NCBI RefSeq assembly: GCF_009674805.1
Contig: NZ_WKKI01000011.1
Span: forward strand, 1 to 64,000
Length of the DNA: 64,000 bases
DNA from: Metabacillus lacus
Lineage (GTDB): Bacteria; Bacillota; Bacilli; Bacillales; Bacillaceae
Direction: 5' to 3'
The notes under the pieces are model-generated. The model did not search any database. It saw only the letters and a program-made list of their open reading frames with translations, and was not told where the DNA came from. Below are positions 8,156-17,706 of this stretch, piece after piece (position 1 is the stretch's first letter; each line of letters starts with the position of its first letter). The translations under genes and the position numbers were made by a program.

Positions 8156-8521
8156 CTACTCCCCCAATTCCTGCTGTAATGTTTCAAGCCCTTGTTCTAA
8201 ATCGAGCGCAGTCTGGACGTCTTCCAGTTGAATTCCGAGCTCTATTAATGTTATTGCGACTGCAGGTTGAATGCCTGTTAAAACAACTTTAGCCCCCATC
8301 AGTTTCGACATTCCAATCACATCTCCGAGAACTTTTGCAATAAAAGAATCTATTACATCAACAGAAGTGAGATCTATTACAACCCCGCTTGCTCCAGTTT
8401 CATAAATTTTTTCCAGCAAATCCTCTTGAAATTGAAGGGCAGTGTGGTCATCTAATTCCCATTGGATTGAAACGAGCAGACAATTATACAGTTTCAGTAT
8501 AGGTATTCTAGGAATTCTCAA
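8156..8521 (-). CDS. rsbS: RsbS, stressosome scaffold antagonist (TTG start)
   Basis: A STAS-domain protein with the conserved phospho-serine region [18 protein letters not shown]. An in-frame ATG exists at 8548, but the SD sequence GGAGG sits 9 nt before a TTG at 8521. Starting there gives [13 protein letters not shown] and 121 residues, the usual RsbS length. TTG is therefore the likely start, and the SD overlaps the last codons of rsbRA. Confidence 0.95.
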   Translation of the reverse strand: MRIPRIPILKLYNCLLVSIQWELDDHTALQFQEDLLEKIYETGASGVVIDLTSVDVIDSFIAKVLGDVIGMSKLMGAKVVLTGIQPAVAITLIELGIQLEDVQTALDLEQGLETLQQELGE

Positions 8522-8525
8522 TTTT

Positions 8526-9371
8526 TTACGCCTCCGATGATGATACAATTTTTCGACTCGTCATTTCGAGTGCTGCTTCAATTCCTTTTTGAAGGGAATT
8601 TTTTGTTGTAACCTGATTCAGGTTAATGCCCAAATTCACGATCGTCTGGGCAATTTCCGGACGGATACCCACGAGCAGGCATTTAGCCCCTACCAGCCTG
8701 ACCGCTTCCGAGGCCTGGATAATATGATGGGCAACCATTGTGTCTACTACCGGAACGCCGGTTATATCAATCAATACTACCTGGGCTCTGTGCTTCACAA
8801 CTCCCTGAAGCAGATTTTCCATAATTCTTTTAGCGCGTTCCGTATCAATTGTTCCGACAAGCGGCATAACAGTGATATTATCGAAAACTGGGATGAGCGG
8901 CGCCGAAAGCTCCTGCAGCGCTATTTTCTGTAAGGAAACCGTTCGTTCCCAGGATAATGCATACTGATGCAGAATTTCACCATTTACCGGGTTCAGCAAG
9001 CGGTCAAATTCCCATACAATCTTCATTTTCTCTTGTTCTTCGAGATTTCCTGTTATTTTTTCAAATAAAATAACATTAAAATCTCTCAGGCCTTTTGATA
9101 AGAAGCGAAGGGTCCACCCAAGCTGCACAGCTTTTTGAGAAAAATCGCTGATTTCCTCATTAAGGTCCTTGCTAAGGTCTTTGCCCCCGTTCTTTAAATG
9201 CCCGATAACAATATTCACATACTCCGTACAAAGCGAAGTATAGATATGATCAGATACAATATCTGTTGGTTTATCTGTATGAATTTCTTTTAATTTATTG
9301 GTCCAACCTTCAATCAGGTCATGATAATTGGCTTCCGCTGCCTGCAGAAACCTTCCTGCCTCTCCTTGCAT
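8526..9371 (-). CDS. rsbRA: RsbRA, stressosome co-antagonist
   Basis: A protein of about 281 residues. It has a divergent N-terminal sensor domain (non-haem globin-like in the family) and a C-terminal STAS domain with the RsbT-phosphorylated threonine sites preserved: [16 protein letters not shown] (T171 region) and [15 protein letters not shown] (T205 region). The start at 9371 ([10 protein letters not shown]) follows GGGGGCAG; a longer reading frame upstream lacks a ribosome binding site and the family N-terminus. Confidence 0.94.
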   Translation of the reverse strand: MQGEAGRFLQAAEANYHDLIEGWTNKLKEIHTDKPTDIVSDHIYTSLCTEYVNIVIGHLKNGGKDLSKDLNEEISDFSQKAVQLGWTLRFLSKGLRDFNVILFEKITGNLEEQEKMKIVWEFDRLLNPVNGEILHQYALSWERTVSLQKIALQELSAPLIPVFDNITVMPLVGTIDTERAKRIMENLLQGVVKHRAQVVLIDITGVPVVDTMVAHHIIQASEAVRLVGAKCLLVGIRPEIAQTIVNLGINLNQVTTKNSLQKGIEAALEMTSRKIVSSSEA

Positions 9372-9758
9372 TAGGCTGCCCCCTTTTATATTCTCCTTCT
9401 TCATATTATACAGATTTACATCTTTAAACAAAAGAAAGATACCGCGAACTCTTTTTCTTCTATTTTCCAACTCCATATAACAGCAACAGGGCCTTGGCAC
9501 CATAGATGTTTAACAAGGTTTTTTATTTGCATAAGGAAGTGCTGTGTATGGCTTGATTTCCATGCTCTATTTCGCTGCAGACACATATTTCCTCCAAAAT
9601 TTTCATCTCGCTATTAATGATAGATGGACATTCCTGCCATTTACTTTATTGTAGTTCAGTACGGCAGGGACTGCACGCATAAACTGACACTAATAATAGA
9701 TATAATAAAAAAAAGAAGCTGGACCACTGTCACAACTTCCTTTTTTTATTATATAATC
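9372..9758. other. intergenic region between rsbRA and mazF (387 nt)
   Basis: Apart from the terminator at its mazF end I see no gene or strong motif. The rsbRA-side half is AT-rich and presumably holds the sigma-A promoter of the rsb operon, which I could not pin down. Confidence 0.4.
9708..9748 (-). terminator. terminator after mazF
   Basis: On the minus strand GAAGTTG (9739-9733) pairs with CAGCTTC (9721-9715), followed by eight T. It separates mazEF from rsbRA, unlike a simple read-through operon. The A-run on the other side could also stop plus-strand transcription. Confidence 0.75.
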
Positions 9759-10109
9759 TTAAAAATCGATAAGACCTAAACTAATTTGAAGCGCTTCGTC
9801 AACCTTATCCATCATTTCATCATCCAGATGGGTAATCTTGTCTGTAAGTCTTTGCTTATCAATCGTGCGAATCTGTTCAAGCAAAATAACTGAATCCCGT
9901 TCAAATCCATAGCGTTTAGCATCAATTTCAACATGAGTGGGCAGCTTTGCCTTTTGAATTTGAGCTGTTATAGCAGCAACAATCACCGTAGGGCTAAATC
10001 GATTTCCAATATCATTTTGAATGACTAACACTGGACGAACGCCCCCTTGTTCTGAACCTACAACAGGGGATAAATCTGCAAAATAAACGTCGCCGCGCTT
10101 AACAATCAA
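9759..10109 (-). CDS. ndoA: MazF/NdoA (EndoA) mRNA endoribonuclease toxin
   Basis: A 116-residue MazF/PemK toxin, close to B. subtilis NdoA throughout. It starts [17 protein letters not shown], with catalytic Arg in [12 protein letters not shown] and Thr in [11 protein letters not shown]. It cleaves RNA at a short specific sequence. Its antitoxin gene lies four bases upstream. In Bacillus this pair always sits just before the rsb operon. Confidence 0.97.
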   Translation of the reverse strand: MIVKRGDVYFADLSPVVGSEQGGVRPVLVIQNDIGNRFSPTVIVAAITAQIQKAKLPTHVEIDAKRYGFERDSVILLEQIRTIDKQRLTDKITHLDDEMMDKVDEALQISLGLIDF

Positions 10110-10113
10110 AACA

Positions 10114-10395
10114 TTAACCTCCGCTGACTAAGCGTTCAACGGTGTGGTCAGCTTCATACTCTGCCAAAAATGCTTCAGAAGCGATATTGAGATTGATTTT
10201 AGCCATTTCCATATAACCGCGTCTCATCGACTCTCGAATCTGGCGTTTCTTTCGCTCACGCAAGTACATTTTCGTTGCTTGATAGATAAGCTCATTGCGA
10301 TTTCCGTTTTCCTGCTTAACCAGGCCATCTAACTCTGAGACCAATGCTTGTGGTAAGCGAATTAAGATTTCAGTTGTCGCGCTGGATTCAGACAC
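10114..10395 (-). CDS. ndoAI: MazE/NdoAI (YdcD) antitoxin (GTG start)
   Basis: A ribbon-helix-helix antitoxin of about 93 residues: N-terminal [23 protein letters not shown]-terminal toxin-binding tail [18 protein letters not shown]. An ATG at 10401 lies only one or two bases after GGAGGTG. The GTG two codons later (10395), giving VSESSATTE, has proper spacing and matches the family start, so I prefer it. Confidence 0.94.
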   Translation of the reverse strand: MSESSATTEILIRLPQALVSELDGLVKQENGNRNELIYQATKMYLRERKKRQIRESMRRGYMEMAKINLNIASEAFLAEYEADHTVERLVSGG

Positions 10396-10548
10396 AAACA
10401 TACACCTCCACCAAAACTACAAACCCGTATTCCATTCCATTTTTAATAATAACATCTATCCGAAGAGATGCAAACCATTTTCTTATAATTCCTCAATATT
10501 ATCGGCATATGAATGCACTTTTTATTCACTATGTGTCTAATATTATGC

Positions 10549-11703
10549 TTATTTCAGAAGAAAATTGACAATTTCTTCAACTTTTCCGTCTCTTGTGTAG
10601 ACTCTTGGCACTCTTGTCGAAATAGAGCAGGTAATTTCGTAGTTGATCGTATCAAGCCGCTCAGCTACCTCATCTACAGGAATCACTTCCTTTCCCTGAC
10701 TCCCTATTAATGTGACCTGAGTTCCAAGGGGCACAGGCTCTGTCAGGGCAATCATACATTGATCCATGCAAATCCTTCCGACAATAGGAGCTCTTTTCCC
10801 GTTAACAAGCACTTCTGAATGCTGAAGGCGGCGGATCCATCCATCTGCATATCCGATCGGAAGCGTCGCAATCCACACCTCTTTTTCAGCTTCATAAACA
10901 GCTCCATAGCTGACTTTTTCGCCTTCAGCCATTTTTTTAACTTGAACAGCTTTCGTATGAAGAGAAAAAGCTTCCTTCAGGGGAAATGGAAGAATGCCTC
11001 TCATTTCAGACGAGGGAGCCAGGCCGTACATAGAGATTCCAAAACGGAGAGCATTAAAAAGCCGCTCCGGAAATCTCAGGCCGGTGGCGCTGTTTCCGCA
11101 GTGTATCATCATTCCGGTATTCTGCAGCCCTTTGATGAGGGTTTCGAATTTCCCGAATTGTTCTTGAAAATAACTGCTGTCCAATTCATCTGCCGTTGAA
11201 AAATGAGTGAAAATGCCTTTCGCCTCTGCAAAATCTGATGAACAGGAGTCCTTCAGCACTTCCTCCAGCTCGCTTTTGGATTTAATGCCAAGTCTGCCCA
11301 TACCTGTATCCAGCTTAATATGAAACTGGAGCTTTCCCATTCTGTGAAATGCGGCCGCTTCCTTCAGCCAGTTACGATGAAAAACGGTCAGTGTGAGCTG
11401 ATAATCTATAGCTGCTTGTATATCCCGGGGCCGTGCAGCACCCATGACAAGGATGGGCACAGTTAAACCTGCTTTCCGCAGCAGGATACCCTCGTCCAAA
11501 AAAGCAACAGCCAGCATGTCGGCTCCCGCTTTTAAGGCCGCTTCAGCCACCTGTGCATATCCGTGGCCGTAGGCATTCGCTTTTACTACAGCAATCAGCC
11601 CTGTAGTTGTTCCAATATGCTGCTTCATTTGCTTGATATTATATTCAATCGCATCCAAATTAATCTCTGCCCACGTATCTCTGTAGTAAACAGCATCATT
11701 CAC
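10549..11703 (-). CDS. alr: alanine racemase
   Basis: A fold-type III PLP enzyme of about 384 residues that interconverts L- and D-alanine for peptidoglycan. The PLP lysine is K41 in VVKANAYGHGYAQVAEA, and the catalytic tyrosine region is RFGISMYGLAP. GAGGAA precedes two in-frame GTG codons; the one at 11703 (MNDAVYYRDTWAEI) has suitable spacing and matches the family N-terminus. It works with ddl and murF, which are also in this window. Confidence 0.95.
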   Translation of the reverse strand: MNDAVYYRDTWAEINLDAIEYNIKQMKQHIGTTTGLIAVVKANAYGHGYAQVAEAALKAGADMLAVAFLDEGILLRKAGLTVPILVMGAARPRDIQAAIDYQLTLTVFHRNWLKEAAAFHRMGKLQFHIKLDTGMGRLGIKSKSELEEVLKDSCSSDFAEAKGIFTHFSTADELDSSYFQEQFGKFETLIKGLQNTGMMIHCGNSATGLRFPERLFNALRFGISMYGLAPSSEMRGILPFPLKEAFSLHTKAVQVKKMAEGEKVSYGAVYEAEKEVWIATLPIGYADGWIRRLQHSEVLVNGKRAPIVGRICMDQCMIALTEPVPLGTQVTLIGSQGKEVIPVDEVAERLDTINYEITCSISTRVPRVYTRDGKVEEIVNFLLK

Positions 11704-11793
11704 AGTTTCCACTTCCTCTGGCTAGTATATCTAGCATTATTATTAGTGTTTTTCAGCTGCGTTGTCAACGGAAGCGGAAACAATCCCGGAATA

Positions 11794-11821
11794 GAAAAAC
11801 CGGATGAGGGTGTCATCCGGA
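11794..11821 (-). terminator. terminator after ydcC
   Basis: On the minus strand CCGGATGA (11820-11813), loop CACCC, TCATCCGG (11807-11800), then TTTTT. It lies directly after the ydcC stop. Confidence 0.88.
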
Positions 11822-12835
11822 TTATTTTGCGCTCTGCCCCTGTATGGACCGGGCAACCATCAGCATCTCTTCTTCACTGAGATCTTCTGACGCCAGCGTA
11901 TACTCTACGCCCTCATGAGTCCAGGTCAGCATTTTATCAGTCAGCGCCCCAACCGTGAAGCCAAGGTCAGCCGGCTGGCCGGTACTGAAGGAAGATGTAG
12001 ATGCGACAGGTGCTACTTCCGCTTTTTCCTGAATAAGCGTAAAGGATTTTTCACCGCCAAAGGTCATGACCACCCGTTTGCCGTCCTCCACTGAAACTTC
12101 CTTCTCTTCAAGAAGCTTTGTCCCTTCCGGCTGTTCAAGCGGATACTTCACTGCAAACGGACCCTTATCAGGTGTTGCATTTGCCGGCATATCCATCATG
12201 GCTGAAGACATGTTCTTTTGCATATCAAAGGAGTCTTTATCAAAAGAAGCGTTGAATGCAAAGTCAGTAAACTCCACTGTTACCAGTGCATTTCGATCAG
12301 TATCCAACACTTTGACAGATACCGGGGATAAATCCTTTTTGTTAAAAGTAATCTCCTGGACCGGGAGCATTTTGTTATTTTGATAATTTGTTTTGGTTTC
12401 AAACACATAATGTTCTTTTGTCGACTTAAACACAGCCTGGGAATCTTCCATGATATCCTTTACCAGGGACTCATAAAGATAGGCCTGGCTGCTGTTTTGC
12501 GGCCAGTCGCTTTGGAAGCGGAAGCTCTTGTTCAGCGCCGGTGTCAGGACGAATACACCTTCATCATTTCTCAAAATCATCTGGTTTTGATCCTTCTCGG
12601 CGTTTTTCAGGTTCACTTTGTAAAAAGACGGCTCTTTATGCCAGATGTCGACCTCGTATACCTGCGGTTCGCTTCCGGTCTGCAACGTCATTTTTGCTTT
12701 CGTCTTATAACCGGTCAGCTCCTCCACCTTTTTGCCCAGTCCTTTAACTACATCCGTTTGAGACTTTTCTCCGCAGCCCGCAAGCAAAAAGACAGCAAGC
12801 AGTCCCGTAATCAGTAACAGAAAGCTTTTTCTCAC
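11822..12835 (-). CDS. ydcC: LolA-like lipoprotein YdcC
   Basis: A 337-residue lipoprotein with signal peptide MRKSFLLLITGLLAVFLLAGC (lipobox LAGC, Cys21). The body resembles the LolA/LolB/YdcC beta-fold (TGYKTKAKMTLQTGSEPQVYEVDIWH). B. subtilis YdcC is a sporulation-associated membrane lipoprotein of this family and occupies the same position between acpS and alr. The exact function is unknown. Confidence 0.88.
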   Translation of the reverse strand: MRKSFLLLITGLLAVFLLAGCGEKSQTDVVKGLGKKVEELTGYKTKAKMTLQTGSEPQVYEVDIWHKEPSFYKVNLKNAEKDQNQMILRNDEGVFVLTPALNKSFRFQSDWPQNSSQAYLYESLVKDIMEDSQAVFKSTKEHYVFETKTNYQNNKMLPVQEITFNKKDLSPVSVKVLDTDRNALVTVEFTDFAFNASFDKDSFDMQKNMSSAMMDMPANATPDKGPFAVKYPLEQPEGTKLLEEKEVSVEDGKRVVMTFGGEKSFTLIQEKAEVAPVASTSSFSTGQPADLGFTVGALTDKMLTWTHEGVEYTLASEDLSEEEMLMVARSIQGQSAK

Positions 12836-12992
12836 CTTTCTTCCAACCCCTTTGTCTTAAGTGACGTCAAAAGGAAGAAACCGCTTGTTCGGCACCGCCG
12901 TTCCACTGAAAGCGGAAGCCGTACAGCCTAAAAACGACTTGTCTCCCTTATCGCACTACAAATATATGAGGCTGGTTCCGGGATTATGCAGA

Positions 12993-13367
12993 CTAGCTTG
13001 ACAGGCTTTCAAGAATTACCTGTGCAGCAGCATAGTCCCTGCTATGGGTAATGCTGACGTGCACCTTCAGCTCTTCCTGTTCCTTCTTTCCCCTATACTG
13101 CAAAAAAGGCGCGCCGCGTTTATCATTGAGCACCTCTATATCTAAAAAAGAAAGCTCGTGACCAATTCCACTTCCTTTCGCCTTGGCAAAAGCCTCCTTC
13201 ACAGCAAACCTGCCGGCAAGAAACTCCACTCTCCTTCTTTCGGACAACCCCTCAAACCGCTCCAGCTCTAAAGGAGTCAGCACCCTGAGGGCAAAGCGCG
13301 GCTGGCGCTCCAGCAAAGACGCGATGCGCCCAATCTCAACAATATCCATCCCAATCCCGGAAATCAT
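12993..13367 (-). CDS. acpS: holo-[acyl-carrier-protein] synthase
   Basis: AcpS-type 4'-phosphopantetheinyl transferase of 124 residues. It has the metal-binding ISGIGMDIVEIGRI, the second motif FLAGRFAVKEAFAKAKGSGIG and HVSITHSRDYAAAQV. It charges ACP with its prosthetic group. GGAGG lies 8 nt before the ATG at 13367; two codons upstream (TTG, CTG) are in frame but less likely. Confidence 0.95.
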   Translation of the reverse strand: MISGIGMDIVEIGRIASLLERQPRFALRVLTPLELERFEGLSERRRVEFLAGRFAVKEAFAKAKGSGIGHELSFLDIEVLNDKRGAPFLQYRGKKEQEELKVHVSITHSRDYAAAQVILESLSS

Positions 13368-13422
13368 CAGCAAAACCTCCTACAGTGAAAAGTAATAATA
13401 TTGAATTGAATGACATAAAAAA

Positions 13423-13549
13423 GAAAAGCGGAAGGCGCCCGTTCAGCGGCGACAAGCATAAGATGGCTTGGACGGAAGGGCGCTTTTTGCCCTTTTGGCC
13501 AAGACAGCTTATGACCTCGAGCCGTTGGCGCCTGTAGCTGGACAATGTA
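13423..13549. repeat. Bacillaceae-type palindromic intergenic repeat, full copy
   Basis: About 127 nt beginning GAAAAGCGGAAGGCGCC and ending GCCGTTGGCGCCTGTAGCTGG. Inner arms CATAAG/CTTATG and CTTGG/CCAAG give a long imperfect hairpin. I recognise the style from memory as a family scattered in intergenic regions of Bacillus relatives; its function is unknown. Open reading frames across it (for example minus strand 13336-13665) follow the repeat and are not genes. Confidence 0.75.
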
Positions 13550-13620
13550 GAAAAGCGGAAGGCGCCACGTTCCACCGCAGCACATAACAGGCCGACACAT
13601 CCCATCGGACTTCGCGCATG
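13550..13620. repeat. second, truncated copy of the same repeat
   Basis: It starts with the identical GAAAAGCGGAAGGCGCCA directly after the first copy, then diverges. It looks like a partial or decayed unit in direct orientation. Confidence 0.6.
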
Positions 13621-13678
13621 AAAGTCTTGCTTATTTATGTGATAATGAAGGGAAACCATAGCCAAAGGAGTTATCTCT

Positions 13679-14398
13679 ATGTTCTCCAGAACAGAAAATT
13701 TCAGGACCTTTGTTCGTTTTTATCCAGTGGTGACAGCGCTTATCGCAATAAATCTGTTTCTATGGATTTTCTTTTTGCTCCCTGTCCCTGCCTTGACACT
13801 AATCCGCTACCTTGTGGTCGGTTATAACGCCGGCGTGGCAAATGGTGAGTGGTGGCGGCTGCTGACCCCTATTTTCTTACATGCCGGTTTCTCACATCTA
13901 TTCTTTAATTCTGTCTCACTTATTTTATTTGCACCTGCTCTTGAAAGGCTCATGGGCAAAATCAGGTTCCTATCCATCTATTTACTGGCGGGAATTCTTG
14001 CAAATATTGCAACTTTCCTGATTGAGCCGCTTCAGTATTCTCATGTGGGAGCTTCCGGTGCAATCTTCGGTTTGTTTGGTGTTTTTCTGTACATGTCAAT
14101 TTATCGAAAAGACTTGATGGATCAAGCCAGCTCCCAAATTGCTGTAACCATCTTGGCAATCAGCTTAATTATGACTTTTATCAACGCAAATATCAACGTC
14201 GTAGCCCATCTGGCCGGCTTCGGGGCTGGATTTGCTCTTGCGCCGCTTTTCCTGAAAAAGCGAAGAAGCTTCGTTCATCAGACTTTCTACGATCAGCCGC
14301 ATAAAAGGAAATTTCAAATGAGACGACTAGAGAGAAAGCATATATTCTGGGCTGTCCTGGTTGTACTGATTCTGTTCGGGCTGCTAACCAGGTTTTAA
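13679..14398 (+). CDS. ydcA: rhomboid intramembrane serine protease (YdcA-like)
   Basis: A 239-residue polytopic membrane protein with the rhomboid active site: serine in HVGASGAIFGLFG (S126) and histidine in NVVAHLAGFGAG (H177), plus the HLFFNS motif (N77) in TM2. It should cleave membrane-anchored substrates within the bilayer. It is preceded by AAAGGAG. Its position next to acpS is as in B. subtilis. Confidence 0.92.
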   Translation: MFSRTENFRTFVRFYPVVTALIAINLFLWIFFLLPVPALTLIRYLVVGYNAGVANGEWWRLLTPIFLHAGFSHLFFNSVSLILFAPALERLMGKIRFLSIYLLAGILANIATFLIEPLQYSHVGASGAIFGLFGVFLYMSIYRKDLMDQASSQIAVTILAISLIMTFINANINVVAHLAGFGAGFALAPLFLKKRRSFVHQTFYDQPHKRKFQMRRLERKHIFWAVLVVLILFGLLTRF

Positions 14399-14554
14399 TA
14401 TCAAAGCACCTAGTATGTTATGCACAATACAAAATGTACACTAAAAGCTTGGGCAGCATGATGCTTACCCCACAGTTAGAGTCCTACATCTAGCTTTGGG
14501 TCAGTATCAATCCAAGCTTTCTTCATTTCCAGCCATCCCATTAACACATAAATA

Positions 14555-14578
14555 GGCTGCCAATCGCAATTGGCAGCC
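14555..14578. terminator. convergent hairpin between rhomboid and ydbT genes
   Basis: A perfect 10-bp stem GGCTGCCAAT/ATTGGCAGCC with a 4-nt loop lies between convergent genes. The T-run is poor on both strands, so termination efficiency is uncertain. Confidence 0.6.
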
Positions 14579-14585
14579 GCATTGA

Positions 14586-16025
14586 TCACACTCTGTCTCT
14601 GTACCATGTTCTAATCTGCTCGGAATCTTCCGCCTCCACATCGCTCAGCGAAAAGTGAGCTCCGATAAACCCTGACATGGTAGAGGTTTTTATGGTTGCA
14701 AGGTCCGCTCGTTTTTGAAACAGCGCCTGCTGTGTGTGGAAAACCTGCATTCTTCTCTTTGTTACTGCCACTGTGCTTCTGCCGATTGTACGGGAACGGA
14801 TGGAGAGCTGTTCTCCATGGATACTCCATCCTGCGTCCTTGAATTTCGCATAGCCCACAACACAGGCCAATATCACAAGCAATAAGGAAAGATATCCCCA
14901 CGGCCTTAGAAAATAAAGCGCACCCGCCACAAAAGGAAGCACCGGAATGATCGCGCGAATGATGTAGCGCCTGAGTGAACGGGAAGGCAGCTTTTGGACA
15001 GCCGCAGGAAATGTATAGCCAGGCAAATACTCTTCCAAAAATTGCGGAATCGCTGATTTCCTGATAATCGGAACCATCATAGTGGTTCCCTCTTCCTTAG
15101 AATCTCCTCCGGCACTAATAATTTGCAGCGCAGCAAATCCCAGCGGCTGCCTTAGCAGGTTTTCTGATATCTTTAAAGCTTGAATTCGCTCAAGAGGAAT
15201 TGTCAGCTGATGCTTCTCAAGCAGACCCCTGGAGATAATGAGATCTTTATCTTTTCTCTCCAAAGTGAAATCAGCATATTTTAAAAGAACACCGGCGATG
15301 CTCAGCACCCATGCAATAATCAGCAGCGTAAACGCAATGACGGCAAAGACAGCAACGCCTGCATTGGTAAGGAAAGAAAATCTGTCAGCCACTGCATCAA
15401 ACGGAATAAGATTGTCTATCTGTGAAAACAGCGCAAACAGTGCGGACAATACTACGCCGATTCCGCTTGATGTTGTTGCAGCAAGCAGTAGATCTTTTTT
15501 GCTAAGTTTATATATATGCCTTTTTTCATTTGCGGAAGTAGATTCGCCTTCCTCCAACAGATCTGCTGTTTCAGATTTGAAGTCAGTTTTGTAGGCTTCC
15601 AGCTCTTCTGCGATCTTCCTTGCATCCTCCCTGGAGATTGCAGTCAGCACTGCTTCTGCATCAAGTCCGCCCCCTGCTGTTTCCACCTGAAGCTTCACCA
15701 GCCCGAAAATCTGCTGGATAATTCCTGCACTTGTGTTAACTGTCTGTATTCTTTCAATCGGTATATACCGTTTTCTTTTCACAAAAAGCCCGTGCTCTAT
15801 CCTAAGTTCACTTTCTTCAATTCTGTATGTAAAAGTAAGCCATTTGATAACACTAAAAATGACGAGGACTGCCAGCAGAATAAGCAAAACATATCCTCCG
15901 TAAAGCCGCTCCGCCCCTCCTCCATTCACGATTAACAGGAGCAGGATCGGAATAATCAAATCTTTAATTAATTTGAAAATATTAAGCAGTACAGCTGCGG
16001 GATGCATTCTTTTTGGTTCAGACAT
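14586..16025 (-). CDS. ydbT: bacterial PH-domain membrane protein YdbT
   Basis: 479 residues with three bPH2 (DUF304) modules. The first follows two TM segments (about 15-62), and each is recognisable from the pattern KRKRYIPIERIQTVNTSAGI, HQLTIPLERIQALKISENLL or AVTKRRMQVFHTQQ. TM pairs lie near residues 185-245 and 350-390. B. subtilis YdbST is linked to resistance against a circular bacteriocin; that role is inferred here only by homology. It overlaps the ydbS stop by 8 nt, so the two form a coupled operon. Confidence 0.9.
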   Translation of the reverse strand: MSEPKRMHPAAVLLNIFKLIKDLIIPILLLLIVNGGGAERLYGGYVLLILLAVLVIFSVIKWLTFTYRIEESELRIEHGLFVKRKRYIPIERIQTVNTSAGIIQQIFGLVKLQVETAGGGLDAEAVLTAISREDARKIAEELEAYKTDFKSETADLLEEGESTSANEKRHIYKLSKKDLLLAATTSSGIGVVLSALFALFSQIDNLIPFDAVADRFSFLTNAGVAVFAVIAFTLLIIAWVLSIAGVLLKYADFTLERKDKDLIISRGLLEKHQLTIPLERIQALKISENLLRQPLGFAALQIISAGGDSKEEGTTMMVPIIRKSAIPQFLEEYLPGYTFPAAVQKLPSRSLRRYIIRAIIPVLPFVAGALYFLRPWGYLSLLLVILACVVGYAKFKDAGWSIHGEQLSIRSRTIGRSTVAVTKRRMQVFHTQQALFQKRADLATIKTSTMSGFIGAHFSLSDVEAEDSEQIRTWYRDRV

Positions 16026-16494
16026 CGTCTGTCACCCTTGCCAGCCTTGAAATGGAGTCTCTCAGCTCATCAGCTTCATGAATATCAAGAGCCGGAATTT
16101 CATGCACAGTTGCAGCAGTGGAGATGGTAACTGTTGCAAGATTGTTCTTTCTGAGCAAAGGCCCCTGGCTTGTATCCACATGCTGTACTCTCACCATTGG
16201 AATCAGCACTCTTTTCACAATGAATACGCCAAATTGAAGATCTATTTCATGTTCATGCACCTCATATCTCCAGATGCGGTGCCGAATTTTTGGAATAAGA
16301 AAAATATTTACCAGCGCATACATCAGCCAAACTGCTAAAAGAGTATACCCAATTCCAATCGGAAAGTTGAAATAATAAATACCCGTAAAAATTGCAGCCG
16401 CAGCAAGCAGCAAAATTCCGGACATGATGGCGGCGGACAGCCTCCAAACCTTCAGTGCCCTCGGGCTGATTTGATTTTGCGGAGCTTTCCTCAC
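16018..16494 (-). CDS. ydbS: bacterial PH-domain membrane protein YdbS (GTG start)
   Basis: 158 residues with two TM segments (about 20-65) and one bPH2 domain (about 75-150, VKRVLIPMVRVQHVDTSQG). The GTG start at 16494 follows GGAGAGGAAATC. It is the likely partner of YdbT, encoded immediately downstream. Confidence 0.9.
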   Translation of the reverse strand: MRKAPQNQISPRALKVWRLSAAIMSGILLLAAAAIFTGIYYFNFPIGIGYTLLAVWLMYALVNIFLIPKIRHRIWRYEVHEHEIDLQFGVFIVKRVLIPMVRVQHVDTSQGPLLRKNNLATVTISTAATVHEIPALDIHEADELRDSISRLARVTDDV

Positions 16495-16571
16495 GATTTC
16501 CTCTCCTCTGTCTTCTATATGTGATCTATTTTATCGTAATCCAAATCTTGCCGTTTGGATAGGAATAACTT

Positions 16572-17534
16572 TTATACAATCTCAAAAGTCGACCCATCCA
16601 AGATTATAATTTCCGGGAAGCCGCTCAGCTCTTCCATCAGGGTAAACAGAGCTTCGTCCTTCATCTTTGCTTCGATCATACAGTCTATTCTGTCGGTCGA
16701 GTCTTTCACAGCATGTAAAAATTCAAGAAACATCTGTACATTCACTTTATCTGCATGAGCGCGGTATTCTTTTTCACTTCTGGGGCTGGAAATATGCATC
16801 TTCACAGGCAGCGGAGAAGCTTCCCAGGTAGATAATATCCTTATCCAATCTTCCTCCCAGTCTCTCTCCTCATGGTAAGCCAAATGATGATGATAATCAA
16901 ATACCAAGGGAATCCCCAGCTTTTCACACAAGTAGAGGGTGTCCTTAAGATGAAACGTTGTATCATCATTCTCCAGCATTACCAGCTTCTGATACTTCAC
17001 CGGTATCAGACCCCAATTATGAATAAATTGCTCAAGTGCTTTCTCCTTATCCTCATAAGCGCCTCCAATATGCATGACACATCTATGTTCGGCAGGAATA
17101 TTCATGCCTCTCAGTAAAGCTTCGTGCATATGAAGGGTTTTTAATGACATATTCAAAATATCAGGTTCTTTTGAATTGAGAACAACAAAATGATCTGGAT
17201 GAAAATCCACCCTCATTTCATGCTTTCCTATAAAGTCGGCTATGCTGTTGAGCGGTTCACGAAGCTCATTCATATACCGCCACTCACTCAGTTCCGGATG
17301 GTTTGCCAAGGGAATCAGCTTTGAGCTGAGTCTGAAAAAATGAATATCATTGCCCGCATTGTGCTTGAGCAGCCTGAGACAGTTTTCCAAATTGGAACGG
17401 GCAATTCTCTCAAGCTTTTTAATGGCAGCATCTCTATCCTTAATCTTGCTGAACTGTGCGTATGTCATCGTTTGGGAGGGTGAGCAATTTTGCAGCTGCA
17501 TGCTCATCGCAACATACCCCATTCTTACCCGCAT
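16572..17534 (-). CDS. uvsE: UV DNA damage endonuclease UvsE
   Basis: A TIM-barrel UV damage endonuclease of 320 residues. Hallmarks are MRVRMGYVAMSM, NAGNDIHFFRLSSKLIPLANH, MRVDFHPDHFVVLNS and LENDDTTFHLKDTL, with metal-binding His/Asp/Glu such as FDYHHHLAYHEERDW. It nicks DNA 5' of UV photoproducts. The ATG at 17534 follows AGGGG with 8-nt spacing and yields the normal family length; the in-frame extension up to 17672 lacks family similarity. Confidence 0.93.
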   Translation of the reverse strand: MRVRMGYVAMSMQLQNCSPSQTMTYAQFSKIKDRDAAIKKLERIARSNLENCLRLLKHNAGNDIHFFRLSSKLIPLANHPELSEWRYMNELREPLNSIADFIGKHEMRVDFHPDHFVVLNSKEPDILNMSLKTLHMHEALLRGMNIPAEHRCVMHIGGAYEDKEKALEQFIHNWGLIPVKYQKLVMLENDDTTFHLKDTLYLCEKLGIPLVFDYHHHLAYHEERDWEEDWIRILSTWEASPLPVKMHISSPRSEKEYRAHADKVNVQMFLEFLHAVKDSTDRIDCMIEAKMKDEALFTLMEELSGFPEIIILDGSTFEIV

Positions 17535-17706
17535 GTTTTCAACCCCTATTTCACCAATATACAAATAGTTTGTCCATGTTAGCTGCATTTTTAGCATGCG
17601 AAACTGATTTGCGTGGAGTTTTCGCAGTTGAAGGATACATCTTGGAGCATGTTGAGGAAACTGGTTAAGCATCTCCCCTGACTAGTGAAAACCACTCTAC
17701 ATATAT

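Noticed and set aside
13336-13665. 109-codon minus-strand frame over acpS start and the repeat
   Set aside because: It overlaps the acpS start and the palindromic repeat; no SD and no recognisable protein.
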